In this document: positions 7,506 to 16,472 of the stretch, one piece after another
Layout: each line of letters begins with the position of its first letter
Position numbering within the stretch: position 1 is the first letter of the stretch
Assembly: GCA_019894715.1 (NCBI GenBank)
Contig: JAGXOA010000266.1
Location: 1-36,919, forward strand
Source: Promethearchaeota archaeon
GTDB lineage: Archaea > Asgardarchaeota > Lokiarchaeia > Sigyniarchaeales > SOKP01
Length of the DNA: 36,919 nt
Direction of reading: 5' to 3'
The notes under the pieces: model-generated
Database searches by the model: none
The model's input: only the letters and a program-made list of their open reading frames with translations
Told to the model about the DNA's origin: nothing
Translations under genes and position numbers: made by a program

Positions 7506-8597
7506 TCACTCAATTAGAATATCATCCTCACTTGAAATATCTCCATGTTCTTTATTTAAATTCTTCATCTCTATTTTATATCCTATGTACATAAATAAAC
7601 CAACTATTGACAAATAAAAAATCATAAGAAATATAATAATTGGAGAATATTTTCCACCAAAAGAAATGGCAGACAAAGACATTCCAATAATAAAGCCTGT
7701 TATTAATCTTGATATCGTATTACTCTCTCTAATCGATAATCTTTGTATACCCCAATCAATGACACATGGAATTGGAAAAACAATACAGATTATAAGGGCA
7801 ATTTCTGGAGTAATAATATAATCAATAGTTCTTTCAAAAATATACATAACAAACACAGTAGATATAGCACCTAACAACGTACCAGAACATCTTGAACAAA
7901 AATAAATATATGTTCTTCCAAATTTAAGATAAAAGGTATGATCACATGCATAATATTCATGATGAGTTAAGGTCATATTATAAAAATGATATTCCTTATC
8001 TGCAAGAAAATGATCATATGAAAAAAGAAGGAGAGGAATTATCAATGGGATTGTTACAATAAATTGTAATAGGAATTTTAGACCATAATTAGAAAATATT
8101 ACTTCCAAACTACTGATTGGATGTATTATTGCCTCAAGAAGAATTATAAAGAAGCAAATAATAATGGAAAAAGTTTCTAATAGTAAGGAAGTATAAAGTA
8201 ATTTAATTTTTCTCTTATATTTTAAAGGTTTGTATTTATATAATCCCATAAAGAATCCAATTAAAGCCACAATTAAACACCAATGAATTTCTAAGTTATC
8301 ATAATATCCTATTTGATACAATAATTCTCCTAAAAATCCTGCTATTGCCCCATGAATAGGGCCTGCTAGAATTGAAAGAAATATAAAGAACAATAATGTA
8401 AATCCAAATTGAAACACATTATTTTGATCAATTACAAAATAGGTTGAAATTGAACCAATTGATTCAGAAAAATAGAAATATGATATGATTATAAAAGATA
8501 CTATAAAGAGATTTAGGAAAATTCTTTTTAATAATTTATATCCTTCTTCTTTAGGATTCTCTACATCACAATAATTTTTATCTCCATTTTCCATCAA
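7506..8597 (-). CDS. Membrane protein: ECF-S-like N-terminal half fused to DUF2085
   Basis: A 363-residue multi-pass protein. The N-terminal half (about 25-190) has 5-6 hydrophobic segments and a core 'AGPIHGAIAGFLGELLYQIG' pattern that resembles S components of ECF vitamin transporters. The C-terminal half carries DUF2085 signatures: H212-H213 and C218-D-H220, then C234-S-R-C237 followed by SGTLLG, then D281-W-G-I-Q and R-E-S-N with RLITGF. DUF2085 has no firmly known function; the conserved Cys/His suggest metal or heme-like binding near the membrane. It lies 44 bp after the unknown helical gene and 73 bp before the hydrolase on the same strand. Confidence 0.65.
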   Translation of the reverse strand: MMENGDKNYCDVENPKEEGYKLLKRIFLNLFIVSFIIISYFYFSESIGSISTYFVIDQNNVFQFGFTLLFFIFLSILAGPIHGAIAGFLGELLYQIGYYDNLEIHWCLIVALIGFFMGLYKYKPLKYKRKIKLLYTSLLLETFSIIICFFIILLEAIIHPISSLEVIFSNYGLKFLLQFIVTIPLIIPLLLFSYDHFLADKEYHFYNMTLTHHEYYACDHTFYLKFGRTYIYFCSRCSGTLLGAISTVFVMYIFERTIDYIITPEIALIICIVFPIPCVIDWGIQRLSIRESNTISRLITGFIIGMSLSAISFGGKYSPIIIFLMIFYLSIVGLFMYIGYKIEMKNLNKEHGDISSEDDILIE

Positions 8598-8641
8598 AAA
8601 CCCTTTTTAATAATATTTTGAATATATATTAAATTTATCAC

Positions 8642-9307
8642 CTAATTATATATTATATCTAAATATTGAATTAAATCTAGTTTAGTATGTTCAAAACCCT
8701 TTCTAAGTAATTTAAGAATAATTTTTTTTCCTATTGGTATTTTAAGAATACTTGGGTTTTTTTCTACAAGAGCTATTGCTTCATCATTATAATTGATATT
8801 TTTAATCAAAGCATCATATGCATCTTTCTTAGTTTTGAAGACTACTCTTGTCAATTCATCATAATTTCCAATATTTTCTTTAGTTTGCATCATTTTCATG
8901 ACATCTCCTACTTGCAAACTAAAAAGTTTCTTATTAATGTCTTTAAGTTTCTCAAAGTTTTTATTTTTTCTATTACAATGAGTATATGTTTGATCTCCTT
9001 CTAAATATTCTTGAAAGTTTTCCTCAATTACGTCATTAAATTTTTCCTTACCTGAACCATTCTGAATTAATAGTTTTCCACAGGTTAAAGTTATTTTTAT
9101 TTGCTTTAATGTTCCCACCTTAGCATTTTTTTTACTCCAAGAATCATAGAATGTTTTAATTAATGGTTTAAGAACCGGATTAAATAATCCTGCTTGTAAT
9201 TCCGAATCTATTAGTTCTCTCCCAAAATTTAAAGCATTATTCATTCTCTGAATCATTTCTTCTTCTATTATCTTAAAATTTCTTTCTATATAATCCAATT
9301 TAAACAT
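8642..9307 (-). CDS. Hypothetical helical protein
   Basis: A 221-residue soluble, charged and mostly helical protein with no membrane segment or signal peptide. I recognise no domain. There are two isolated cysteines, in LTCGKLL and YTHCNRKN, but no paired metal motif. ATG 9307 is the natural start, with the divergent solenoid gene beginning about 150 bp away. It is probably the first gene of the minus-strand run that continues into the ECF-S/DUF2085 gene 44 bp downstream. Confidence 0.55.
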   Translation of the reverse strand: MFKLDYIERNFKIIEEEMIQRMNNALNFGRELIDSELQAGLFNPVLKPLIKTFYDSWSKKNAKVGTLKQIKITLTCGKLLIQNGSGKEKFNDVIEENFQEYLEGDQTYTHCNRKNKNFEKLKDINKKLFSLQVGDVMKMMQTKENIGNYDELTRVVFKTKKDAYDALIKNINYNDEAIALVEKNPSILKIPIGKKIILKLLRKGFEHTKLDLIQYLDIIYN

Positions 9308-9424
9308 CCCTCAATCTTTTTTATTATCAAAAATTATAATAAGTTCAATTTTTTATTAAATAATTTAATAGTCATGTTCTTCTATTATATTATTGAATTC
9401 ACAATAAGAAAATAAATTTTGTAA

Positions 9425-9432
9425 ATTTATAA
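9425..9432 (+). promoter_or_regulatory. TATA box deciding the solenoid gene start
   Basis: ATTTATAA centred about 27 nt before ATG 9455. This fits a leaderless transcript beginning at that ATG. An in-frame TTG at 9440 would lie too close to the box to be transcribed. Confidence 0.4.
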
Positions 9433-9454
9433 TCAATAATTGAGTTATAAAACT

Positions 9455-12400
9455 ATGCGATATATCTTTAAAATTATAATCTTAGGGAATTCTGATGTTT
9501 CAATTCCATATTTATCTACTGCTATAAATGAAATTTTTGAAGATAAGGAAACATATATTGAGTGGCATCAAGAAATACCTGTTTTAGATGATATATGTGA
9601 GATTGAAACAATCGCTATAGCCAATTTAACAGCAGATATGGATCAAATTATTCCTAGTGTTGATGGGATTATATATTTTCTAAATCCATCAGTTGATGAA
9701 GAAATGGAATTTTTCCAAATGATACTTGATATTTTAGAAAAAGTAAAAAGAAATATTCCTACTATTATGATTTACTATAATGAGGATGGAATTCTTCCTA
9801 TTTCAGTAACTGATCTTTTAGAGGATACATGGATTAAATTTCCTGATTTTGAAGCTTTTGTTAATCTACACCCAATTCAATTTAGACAAGCATTACATTG
9901 TCTATGTTTAGCGATGATTTCAGGAGATTATCCCTTAGATATTGAAAATGCATGGTTGAGATATCCAATTTTAGTCATGCAAGCAAATTTCTTTTACAAT
10001 CGAAAGGATTTTTATAATACTGCCAAGACAATAAAGAAAATAGCATTTATCAGCAAATTATATAATAAAGAGAATAACTACATAGTTAGTGAACAAGCAG
10101 CATATCTTTTTTCAAAAATTAACCTTTATCAAGAAACAGCAAATATTTTAAGTCCAATTGATAAAAAAAGGGCTTACGAATATAAAAAAATATATGCCAA
10201 AGCTATGATCCGAGAAGGTAATAAATTATTTAAGAAAGGGGATTATAGATTTGCGGCTAAACAATATGAAAATGCTGCTCAATGGGCTTTAATTGAACTA
10301 AAAGAAAAAAAATTTATTGTTGAATGCTTTAAACTAGCTATAAATTCTTGGATTTCTGCATGTGAAATTGAGAACGCATTTACCATACTTGAACGATTAC
10401 CTCATGAAGATATAAAGCCAACTTTAGAAGAAGTTGCAGATAAAGTAATTGCTGCTGCAGATTTTCTTGTTTCATTGGATAACATAGAGGAAGCAAGAGA
10501 AGAACTATATATCTCTATAAATACATATCAAAGAGAAAATTTACCTAAAGTATTGAAAAAATTTACAAAAAAATTATTTGAAGTCCTAATTAAACTAATT
10601 CGAATTCAAATAAAAGACCAAAAAAGTAATGAGGCTAAAAGAAGCTATGATGAGATATCTAATTTATGGATTTCTTTTGAAGTAAAAAAAAGCAATATAG
10701 ATGATATTTTAGAACCATTAATAATACAATTCTTAGATAAATTTAATTTTGGTATTGCTACTTATTTATTGAATGAATTAGATTCATTAGAATTAAAGAA
10801 AACACTGACTGAATATGCTTCTAAAGCAGAAGAGAAGAGTAAGCAAATTAAAAAATTAGCAAAAGACATTAATATTGGTCATGGAATTCAGTTTCTTATT
10901 AGTTTTATTGAGCTTGAAAATGAAATAATAAATAAATATAATGCAAAAAATTTAGAGAAAGCATTAGAATTAGTCAGTAAGAATCAATATATAAGAGCAG
11001 CAGATGTTTTACAAAAATATACTGAATATCTAAAAACTATTGGTGAGATTAACGAAGCAGATAGAATTTTATGTGAATTATTAGATATATTAATTGAAGG
11101 TAATAGATTAGAAGAATTCATTAATTATTACAATAAAATTTCTGGACAAAGAGTAAAAAAGAACTATTTAAAATATATTTTTCCCTTCTTTATTAAACGC
11201 TATAAAACTCTTTCTAAGAATTACAAATATGAAAAAAATCAAAAAATATTTGAAACAATAAATTTAATTCTGAGAAAACAAATGTTATATGGGCAATCAA
11301 GGGAGATTAGTAAATTATTTATTGAAATTCTCAGAAAGGAAGCATTATTTTTAGTAGAAATAGAGAAAAATATAATTGGTATTGAAGGAGCAATTAATTT
11401 AACTAAGAAAGCTACAAATATATCATCTTCATATTTAGATAATTATACAATACAATTTGATGATGTTTATAAGGCAATAGCAGATATTTATGCTAATTTA
11501 GGAGATTTATCCGCAGCTTTAAGTAATATTGATAAAATTATTGATAAAAATATCAAGAAAGAAGCTTATAGTAAGATGACTAGAAAAGAAGAGACAAAAA
11601 TCTCTCAAGAATCAAAAAAAATTAAAGCTTCTCTAAAAGCTAAATCAATAAAAGAAAGTTTATCTGATATAATAAAGCTTGCCAATGAATCTAAATCAGA
11701 ATTAGGATACAATTTTAAACAAAGGAAAGGTTTTAAAAGAGCATTTTTTGAAGGAGCACTAGAAAACATAAATAAAAAGAATTATCAAGCTGCTCTTGAA
11801 TTGTATAAAAAAAGTATTTTACGAATGGAAAAAATTAAACAATATTATTTAGCAGGTGTCTCAGTAGCAATAATTACCTTGATCTATATTAAAATTAAAA
11901 AACAAAATGAACTAATTGAGTTTATAGAAAAAAATACATATTCTAAAAATATTTATTATAATACTTTTCCAATTATTTTAATTGAATATATTGTCAATCT
12001 AATGAAGATGAATGAAGATTTTAAGGTTAAAAATGCATTAAATTATATGGAAAATCTCCCTCTTTTTGAAAATGAAAAAGAATTATTATTTGAATTAATA
12101 GAAAAAAGTGCTTATAAAGAAATAAAAAAAAAAATAATTAAAGACAACCAAATCTCAACTAAGGAAGAAAAAGGAAAAAACTCTCGAAAGATGTTGGAAT
12201 TAGATCAAAAAATCGATATTTTACACCAGAAACTGAGAGATCATAAAACTATTTTTCAAGAATTATTTAAAAAACGAAATGCTCTGAAGAGAAGATATTA
12301 TAACGAAATACTGGATTTGCTAGAAAATGATAAATATTTGGAAGCATCAGATATATACTATGAACTAACAAAAGCTTTCTCAAAAAGAAAAGATTATGAA

Positions 12401-12670
12401 AATAGTACTCTTCTAATTCTTCTCTATGGATTATCAAATATTAAAGCAAAATCATCGATAAAAGAAATAAAAGAGAAAATAAATGAATATTTAAATGGAT
12501 TAGGTACTTCAAAAGGACTTGTTAGTGAAATCTTTCAGATTGATATCTTATTATTTATAATAGATGTATTTGACCATTCTGTAAGCAAATATATTTCTCA
12601 TATTAATGGAATGTTAGAGGCGATACCCTTGTTTGAGGAGGAAAAAAAGCTATTACCACTAAAATTATAA
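9455..12670 (+). CDS. Degenerate GTPase-like domain fused to a long helical-repeat (TPR/alpha-solenoid) array
   Basis: A protein of about 1071 residues. The first 165 residues alternate hydrophobic strands and helices like a Ras-type GTPase: YIFKIIILG, then TIAIANL, VDGIIYFL and IPTIMIYY. However, the P-loop position reads GNSDVSIP with no GKS/T, no DxxG is present, and the NKxD position reads NEDG. It is therefore probably a pseudo-GTPase. The rest, to about 1060, is almost all amphipathic helix pairs with TPR-like units (for example GNKLFKKGDYRFAAKQYENA and KKNYQAALELYKKSI). No membrane segment is present. Starts at TTG 9440 or ATG 9455 are possible; ATG fits the upstream TATA box. It ends 6 bp inside the convergent TFB gene. 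A scaffold or coat-like role is only a guess. Confidence 0.7.
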   Translation: MRYIFKIIILGNSDVSIPYLSTAINEIFEDKETYIEWHQEIPVLDDICEIETIAIANLTADMDQIIPSVDGIIYFLNPSVDEEMEFFQMILDILEKVKRNIPTIMIYYNEDGILPISVTDLLEDTWIKFPDFEAFVNLHPIQFRQALHCLCLAMISGDYPLDIENAWLRYPILVMQANFFYNRKDFYNTAKTIKKIAFISKLYNKENNYIVSEQAAYLFSKINLYQETANILSPIDKKRAYEYKKIYAKAMIREGNKLFKKGDYRFAAKQYENAAQWALIELKEKKFIVECFKLAINSWISACEIENAFTILERLPHEDIKPTLEEVADKVIAAADFLVSLDNIEEAREELYISINTYQRENLPKVLKKFTKKLFEVLIKLIRIQIKDQKSNEAKRSYDEISNLWISFEVKKSNIDDILEPLIIQFLDKFNFGIATYLLNELDSLELKKTLTEYASKAEEKSKQIKKLAKDINIGHGIQFLISFIELENEIINKYNAKNLEKALELVSKNQYIRAADVLQKYTEYLKTIGEINEADRILCELLDILIEGNRLEEFINYYNKISGQRVKKNYLKYIFPFFIKRYKTLSKNYKYEKNQKIFETINLILRKQMLYGQSREISKLFIEILRKEALFLVEIEKNIIGIEGAINLTKKATNISSSYLDNYTIQFDDVYKAIADIYANLGDLSAALSNIDKIIDKNIKKEAYSKMTRKEETKISQESKKIKASLKAKSIKESLSDIIKLANESKSELGYNFKQRKGFKRAFFEGALENINKKNYQAALELYKKSILRMEKIKQYYLAGVSVAIITLIYIKIKKQNELIEFIEKNTYSKNIYYNTFPIILIEYIVNLMKMNEDFKVKNALNYMENLPLFENEKELLFELIEKSAYKEIKKKIIKDNQISTKEEKGKNSRKMLELDQKIDILHQKLRDHKTIFQELFKKRNALKRRYYNEILDLLENDKYLEASDIYYELTKAFSKRKDYENSTLLILLYGLSNIKAKSSIKEIKEKINEYLNGLGTSKGLVSEIFQIDILLFIIDVFDHSVSKYISHINGMLEAIPLFEEEKKLLPLKL

Positions 12671-13582
12671 GACAACATTAGCATATTTCTGAAGATCTTT
12701 AACCCGCATTCGAAGTGTTACTTCAGTTACTTTAGCAAGTTGAGAAATCTCTTTTTGTGTTCTATTCTCATTAGATATTTTTGAACCTATATAAAGTGCT
12801 GCGGCAGCAATACCCTTTGGGTCTTTTCCTGTCGAATTGAATCCATTATCCTTCGCTTTTTTTATTAATTTTACAGCAATATTTCTACAGTTCATAGAAA
12901 GCTTTAATTCGTCATTGAATTTATCCACATATCTATCAGAAGTAAAATATTGAACTTTTAAATTAAGTTTGGGTAATATTTCCATTAAGATCAATCTATA
13001 ACTTCTAACAACTTTCTTTTTTGGTATTTGAGCAACTTTTGTAATTTCTTCAATAGTTCGAGGTATTCCATGTACTCTTAGAGCACAAAAAATAGATGCT
13101 GATAGTAGAGTATCAATACTTCTACCCATTGTTAGTTTTCTTTTAACTGTTTGTGTATATATGCGTAAAGCATCTTCAGCAACAGTATCTGAGACGCCTA
13201 ATCTCTTCTGAAGTCTTTGTAAATTTGGTAATGCGATCCATAAATTTCTTTCAAAGCTTGTAGTAAGGGATCTATGAATTTTTGCTAACCTATTAAATTT
13301 AGATTTATATTTAGGACTCAAAAGACTCCCTCTTGCATCTCGGCTACCTTTTATAATTGTTCTTGGTCCGATTGGGCTATAAACTCTTTCATTACTCTTT
13401 CTTTTTTGAATCTCCTCTTGAGTAAAAGCTCTTCTTGGAGAATTATCAAATATTCTTGAAAAAACTAATCCGCAATTTAAACACACATAAAATCCATCTT
13501 CTTCTGAAACTTTTGGTGAATCACAGCATGAATCATTGGTATCTTCTTCAAAAAATTGATCATTTTCGATTTTAGATGGCAT
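12665..13582 (-). CDS. tfb: Transcription initiation factor IIB (TFB)
   Basis: A 305-residue archaeal TFB, which binds the TBP-promoter complex and recruits RNA polymerase. An N-terminal zinc ribbon (about 17-42, YVCLNCGLVF) is followed by a B-reader/linker region (RAFTQEE, GSRDARGSLL) and two cyclin-like repeats at about 105-200 and 205-303. These include RSIDTLLSASIFCALRVHGI and GKDPKGIAAAALYIGSKIS, with the C-terminal recognition helix EVTLRMRVKDLQKY. The zinc ribbon is unusual: the first ligand pair is adjacent (C19-C20) instead of C-x2-C, while C34-x2-C37 is normal. It may be one of several TFBs in the genome. It is convergent with the solenoid gene, with both stop codons in one TTATAA. 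Confidence 0.93.
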   Translation of the reverse strand: MPSKIENDQFFEEDTNDSCCDSPKVSEEDGFYVCLNCGLVFSRIFDNSPRRAFTQEEIQKRKSNERVYSPIGPRTIIKGSRDARGSLLSPKYKSKFNRLAKIHRSLTTSFERNLWIALPNLQRLQKRLGVSDTVAEDALRIYTQTVKRKLTMGRSIDTLLSASIFCALRVHGIPRTIEEITKVAQIPKKKVVRSYRLILMEILPKLNLKVQYFTSDRYVDKFNDELKLSMNCRNIAVKLIKKAKDNGFNSTGKDPKGIAAAALYIGSKISNENRTQKEISQLAKVTEVTLRMRVKDLQKYANVVL

Positions 13583-13642
13583 TATAATCAGATATAAAAA
13601 GAACTAAATGGAGTTTTTGCTTTATATAGAAAATTATGATAA

Positions 13643-13650
13643 TATTTAAA
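13643..13650 (-). promoter_or_regulatory. Candidate TATA box for tfb
   Basis: On the minus strand this reads TTTAAATA, a close match to the archaeal TATA consensus, 61-68 bp before the tfb start codon. A second AT-rich box (TATATAAA, 13621-13628) lies nearer the gene, so which one is used is open. Confidence 0.35.
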
Positions 13651-13898
13651 TGCTAGTATTTTCAAGACAATTATCTCATATATACCTATAATAATAATCT
13701 AAATACGAACTTAAAATTTTTTATAAATTCACTTAACTCTTTTAATATCTACAGGGCTCCAGATTTTTTATTATTATTTTACTCTCTTTATTATTTCGGA
13801 GTAAATGTAGTTATTTCATTGGTTTTTTGTTTTGAAAATTAGCCTTTTTATTCTCTATTCTCCTAAGATAAGTAAATTGTTTATTAGAATATTGATTT

Positions 13899-14162
13899 AT
13901 CATATAAAAAAAAGAAAATCCATTCCTTTAGGGATAGGATGATTTTTGCTATAAAATGATAAAAAAATCACTATTCTATCTCACACCATATTTTAAATAG
14001 ATGAAAAACTCTATATTTAGTATTGATGATAAATTAGATAACCAATAATTCATTATCATACTACTATAGGGATTACAGGATGTTAAGCGTTTGGAGAAAC
14101 TGTAAGACTCAAGTAATCCATTGAGTTCGTTTCGATTAATTACGAATCCAACACCTTTTGGT
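13899..14162 (-). repeat. 264-bp dispersed non-coding repeat, copy B (inverted relative to copy A)
   Basis: On the minus strand this aligns without gaps to 2517-2780. The main hairpin is kept with changes on both arms: the second pair is C-G in copy A and T-A here, and the third is G-C in A and G-T here. An ACTCAA/TTGAGT stem with an 8-nt loop (14107-14126) is perfect here and nearly kept in copy A. The flanks share nothing with those of copy A. Confidence 0.75.
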
Positions 14163-14500
14163 GATGATAGTTCAAGGATCTTAGAACGTTATCAAATGAG
14201 AATAGTTTTTATAGTCATTATAGAAAAGAAAAATTACTAATTTAGTAAAAATAATCATTATTACAAGGTGATAATATCAAATGATCCAATTCTTGATCAA
14301 GATATCTACTTGAGATGATAATAAAATTTTTTTATTTTTTATGATTTAATAATAATAAGAGTGTTCAAAAATTTCTTCTAAATTATTTATGTCATGTATA
14401 CATTTAAAAAAAAAAATTCATTACAAATAAAATAGAGAAATGAGATCAAATAAATATGAAAATATTTTTAAATTAAAAATAAATTACTAATTGATTAATT

Positions 14501-15745
14501 ATGGCAAAAAAACAAAAATCAGAAAAAGAAGATGTAATTACTGAATCTGATAGCAATACAATTGACTTTATTCTAAAATTTTTTAATGCTAAATCCCTAA
14601 ATATTGACAAAGAGAAAAATCGAGTTGTTATAAAAGGAATTTTAAACAATTCGATTGAATCTTTCAGCTTCCTTAATAAAAAGGAAATTGCTTTTATTAA
14701 AAAAAGTTTAAATGTTTCAGAACTTAAAGACCTTTTAGAGTATAAGAATAAAAATCTCTACGATTTTATTTCATTTGATAATCTTAAATCCTCAGAAAAA
14801 GAAGGTATTGAGATTAAGGATTTAGAAGAAAAGATCCAAAAAGCAATAAATATTACAACAATAATAGATAAATTAAAAGAAAAATCTGTTTCTTTGGATA
14901 AAGAACAACAAAAAATTATAATAGCTGGATTGGATCAAGCGGGTAAAACAGCTATCTTAACCAAATTTGGGGGAAGATTTGGGCTCAATGAACTGGCGAA
15001 AATTAAACCTACTAAAAAAGTTGAAAGAAGGGAAATTAGTACAGAAAATTTTTCAATATTTCTATGGGATTTTGGTGGACAAAGTATATATCGAGAAGAA
15101 TATCTCCAAAATCCTGATACCTATTTTATTGGAGTAGATTTATTAATTTATGTTATTGATATTCAAGATGCAGATAGATTTAATGAATCATTTAAATATT
15201 TAAAAGGAATAATCAATGCCTTAAAGGATCTAGAAGAAAATCCTTATATCCTTATTTTCCTACACAAATACGATCCTGACATAAGACAAGATCCAAAAAT
15301 CCAACTTAATGTTGAATTTGTAAAAGATAACCTAAAAGACTTCTTTGCGGAGATAACTTTTACCCATGAAACGTATTTATCATCAATTTATACTTCTGTT
15401 GCAAGAGAACCGCAATTTGCTAAGTATATGAAAGAATTGATTGCTAATGTTGGTAATTCTATTGATGATCCTACAATTCAAAAAATAGAAGGTTTAGCAA
15501 AAACATTAGAACAAACTCTAAATGCTGTTATCCGGCTTTCAGAGAGCATGTCTTTAGAGTTAAATCATCTAGATGCAAGACTTGGTGCTTTAGAAAGTGG
15601 GGCAGTTCATATGGCCAAAATGGGAGTACCTGTAGAAATAACTCCAACCGTTAAGACAAATGGATCTGGTGAAGGAAATGTTAGAGTGAGGGTTCTTGAT
15701 GAATTAAAAGACCTATTTGCAAAAAGAAAGAATATAGATATTTAA
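14501..15745 (+). CDS. Arf/Rag-like small GTPase with long N- and C-terminal extensions
   Basis: A 414-residue protein. The GTPase core spans about 137-310: P-loop G143-LDQA-G148-K149-T150, switch I P170-T171, G3 motif W199-D-F-G-G-Q204 with the catalytic-type Gln kept, and G4 as H255-K-Y-D258. HKxD in place of NKxD is typical of Rag/Gtr GTPases, while WDFGGQ is Arf-like. The SSIYTSVAREP segment fits the G5 region. The N-terminal 135 residues are helical and charged and unlike known small GTPases. The C-terminal 90 residues include a likely coiled coil (EGLAKTLEQTLNAVIRLSES). No lipidation motif is seen. It could act as a nucleotide switch with Roadblock partners, as in Rag-Ragulator, but that is inference. 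It overlaps the convergent PAP2 gene by 4 bp. Confidence 0.82.
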   Translation: MAKKQKSEKEDVITESDSNTIDFILKFFNAKSLNIDKEKNRVVIKGILNNSIESFSFLNKKEIAFIKKSLNVSELKDLLEYKNKNLYDFISFDNLKSSEKEGIEIKDLEEKIQKAINITTIIDKLKEKSVSLDKEQQKIIIAGLDQAGKTAILTKFGGRFGLNELAKIKPTKKVERREISTENFSIFLWDFGGQSIYREEYLQNPDTYFIGVDLLIYVIDIQDADRFNESFKYLKGIINALKDLEENPYILIFLHKYDPDIRQDPKIQLNVEFVKDNLKDFFAEITFTHETYLSSIYTSVAREPQFAKYMKELIANVGNSIDDPTIQKIEGLAKTLEQTLNAVIRLSESMSLELNHLDARLGALESGAVHMAKMGVPVEITPTVKTNGSGEGNVRVRVLDELKDLFAKRKNIDI

Positions 15746-16467
15746 TTTTTTGATTTTTTTTCCTTTTTCCTTTGATTTTTTATATGTTTATATAGTGCTA
15801 GTAGAAATATAGAGCCAAATACTATAGAACATAATAGAAAATACCATACATTTTCAAATAATAAAGGATTAAGAGCATTATATACCATACTTATGTTTAA
15901 AAAATTCTCGATATGAAATAACAATTCAATAAGTAAAGGTGAAATAAAAAAGATTGTGAGTATGAATCCAATTATTCCTAAACAAAAACCAACAATTACA
16001 TCTGAAGGATAATGTACACCTAATTGAACTCTTGAGAATGAAACTAATCCTATTAATATTATAAAAAATATAACTAAATAGATTGATTTTGATAAATAAC
16101 TAATAATTAATCCTTGCGAAACAATATTGTAAGTATGCCAAGATGGAAAACTCCTAGAAAAAGGTTTTCTTGCATATACTTCAATATTATTAATTTTTTT
16201 AAAAGGTCTATCCCTTTTAATTAATGCTTTTATTAAAACAACCACAACCAATCCAAACAAATAGGCAAAACCAATATTTGATAAAAATTGTGGATCATAC
16301 CAAATAAATAAAAAAAATCCAATTAGATAACACCAAATAGTTTCTTCTCCTAAAAATGAGAGATTCCTCAATAATTTAGTAAATAAATTACCTCCAAAAC
16401 CATTATACTTAACTACAATATTTTTATCCCATTCTTCAGTTTTCTTAATCCATTCATTCATCTTCAT
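15742..16467 (-). CDS. PAP2-family membrane phosphatase
   Basis: A 241-residue integral membrane lipid phosphatase-like protein. All three PAP2 signatures are present: K-x6-RP (KALIKRDRP), P-S-W-H (family PSGH) and SR-x5-H-x3-D (SRVQLGVHYPSD). Five or six membrane helices surround them. Family members dephosphorylate phosphatidic acid, diacylglycerol pyrophosphate or polyprenyl pyrophosphate; the substrate here is unknown. The PHP gene ends 5 bp upstream of its start on the same strand, so the two are probably co-transcribed. The window also encodes a CTP-dependent lipid kinase-like protein that could act on related lipids. Confidence 0.82.
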   Translation of the reverse strand: MKMNEWIKKTEEWDKNIVVKYNGFGGNLFTKLLRNLSFLGEETIWCYLIGFFLFIWYDPQFLSNIGFAYLFGLVVVVLIKALIKRDRPFKKINNIEVYARKPFSRSFPSWHTYNIVSQGLIISYLSKSIYLVIFFIILIGLVSFSRVQLGVHYPSDVIVGFCLGIIGFILTIFFISPLLIELLFHIENFLNISMVYNALNPLLFENVWYFLLCSIVFGSIFLLALYKHIKNQRKKEKKSKN

Positions 16468-16472
16468 AATTT

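Larger units (their letters stand above)
13583..14500. other. 918-bp non-coding interval between tfb and the Arf/Rag-like GTPase gene
   Basis: No ORF of convincing length lies here. It holds the tfb promoter side (13583-13700), repeat copy B (13899-14162), and AT-rich sequence with several long A or T runs. The last 35 bp before ATG 14501 contain TTTTTAAATT (14466-14475), a possible TATA element for the GTPase gene. No tRNA-like or CRISPR structure was seen. Confidence 0.6.
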
